Positions 63,890 through 64,000 of a DNA stretch of 64,000 nucleotides are shown here, piece by piece. A model generated the notes under the pieces. It had not been told where the DNA came from and searched no databases. It saw only the letters and a list, made by a program, of their open reading frames with translations. The position numbers were made by a program, and so were the translations under genes. Source of the DNA: Nocardioides nematodiphilus (GTDB lineage: Bacteria; Actinomycetota; Actinomycetes; Propionibacteriales; Nocardioidaceae). Every line of letters begins with the position of its first letter. Position 1 is the first letter of the stretch. The stretch lies in contig NZ_JAIWOY010000004.1 in the NCBI RefSeq assembly GCF_020216525.1, forward strand, positions 84,924 through 148,923. The letters are read 5' to 3'.

Positions 63890-64000
63890 GAGACTACGGC
63901 CTCGGCGGGAACGGCGACGGCGGCCAGCACGACGAGGCCCCTGGCCGTCTGCTGCCAGTCGATGGAGACGCCCATCAGCGACATGCCCTTGTTGTGCACG
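63890..64000 (-). CDS. C-terminal fragment of a sugar-type ABC permease (5' end outside window; 3' end uncertain)
   Basis: The last 37 or so codons in the window, read leftwards, give HNKGMSLMGVSIDWQQTARG then LVVLAAVAV, which matches the final helix region of RbsC/AraH-type permeases (N-N-G-L-x-L-L-G-V ... W-Q-x2-x-K-G). In the same frame no stop appears until well inside the AI-2E gene; a one-base shift after AAVAV would give a TAG at about 63894-63896. The gene's end is therefore either frameshifted here or misread. Confidence 0.6.

Overview
The window is high-GC actinobacterial chromosome. GTG starts are frequent, a mycothiol-conjugate amidase is present, fumC is accompanied by a second class I fumarase, and there are two ECF sigma factors with partner enzymes. 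Gene content fits Nocardioides or another Nocardioidaceae member; this is inference from content, not a database match. The core order fumC - phoH-like - Z-prenyl synthase - hemolysin III - DUF255 - ... - small membrane protein - mca - DUF4307 - greA resembles, as I recall it, the Mycobacterium Rv1098c-Rv1080c block, so the chromosomal parts are conserved housekeeping context.

Left chromosomal arm (1-21 kb): an ECF41-type sigma factor translationally coupled to a carboxymuconolactone decarboxylase; a complete ABC importer (lipoprotein, two permeases, ATPase); class I fumarase; a membrane PAS-GGDEF cyclase; a thioesterase behind a KstR-like palindrome; fumC; a 291-bp IS-like relic; a secreted transglycosylase; PhoH2-like; a cis-prenyltransferase; hemolysin III; a divergent EamA exporter/MocR regulator pair with a candidate operator; and the DUF255 thioredoxin-fold gene.

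Integrated element (about 20.84-49.12 kb, 28.3 kb): a tyrosine-integrase island sits inside the DUF255 gene, exactly at the codons for the CHWC active-site motif. It brought its own 5' end, ribosome binding site and leader for that gene, so the gene is restored. The displaced host 5' end survives as a 55-codon relic beyond the right border. A 17-bp direct repeat marks both junctions and paired TGATACGAA sites lie inside each end. The left half carries an hsdM-hsdS-hsdR-fic operon, a divergent GmrSD-like protein fused to RAMA-like and alkyltransferase-like modules, a MobF relaxase with no visible secretion genes, and Xis/AlpA-type small DNA-binding genes beside a 7 x 28-bp repeat array. The right half holds poorly characterised genes: a DUF2971 protein, a decayed YgjP-type peptidase gene, a helicase-nuclease plus GIY-YIG-like pair, a NdpA-like plus RelA/SpoT-like pair, a SLATT-like membrane protein, a full-length L7/L12 paralogue, a NERD protein and a class II Fic protein. 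Much of it looks like defence or toxin-antitoxin cargo, and several proteins point at translation or nucleotide signalling.

Right chromosomal arm (49.3-64 kb): a two-subunit molybdenum hydroxylase, an ECF42-type sigma factor with its DGPF/YCII partner, a SpoIIE-type phosphatase overlapping a B12-binding protein, an HNH lipoprotein, MscS with a Pro/Thr-rich membrane protein, then the mca - DUF4307 - greA - ilvA - AI-2E block. The window ends in the C-terminus of a sugar-type ABC permease.
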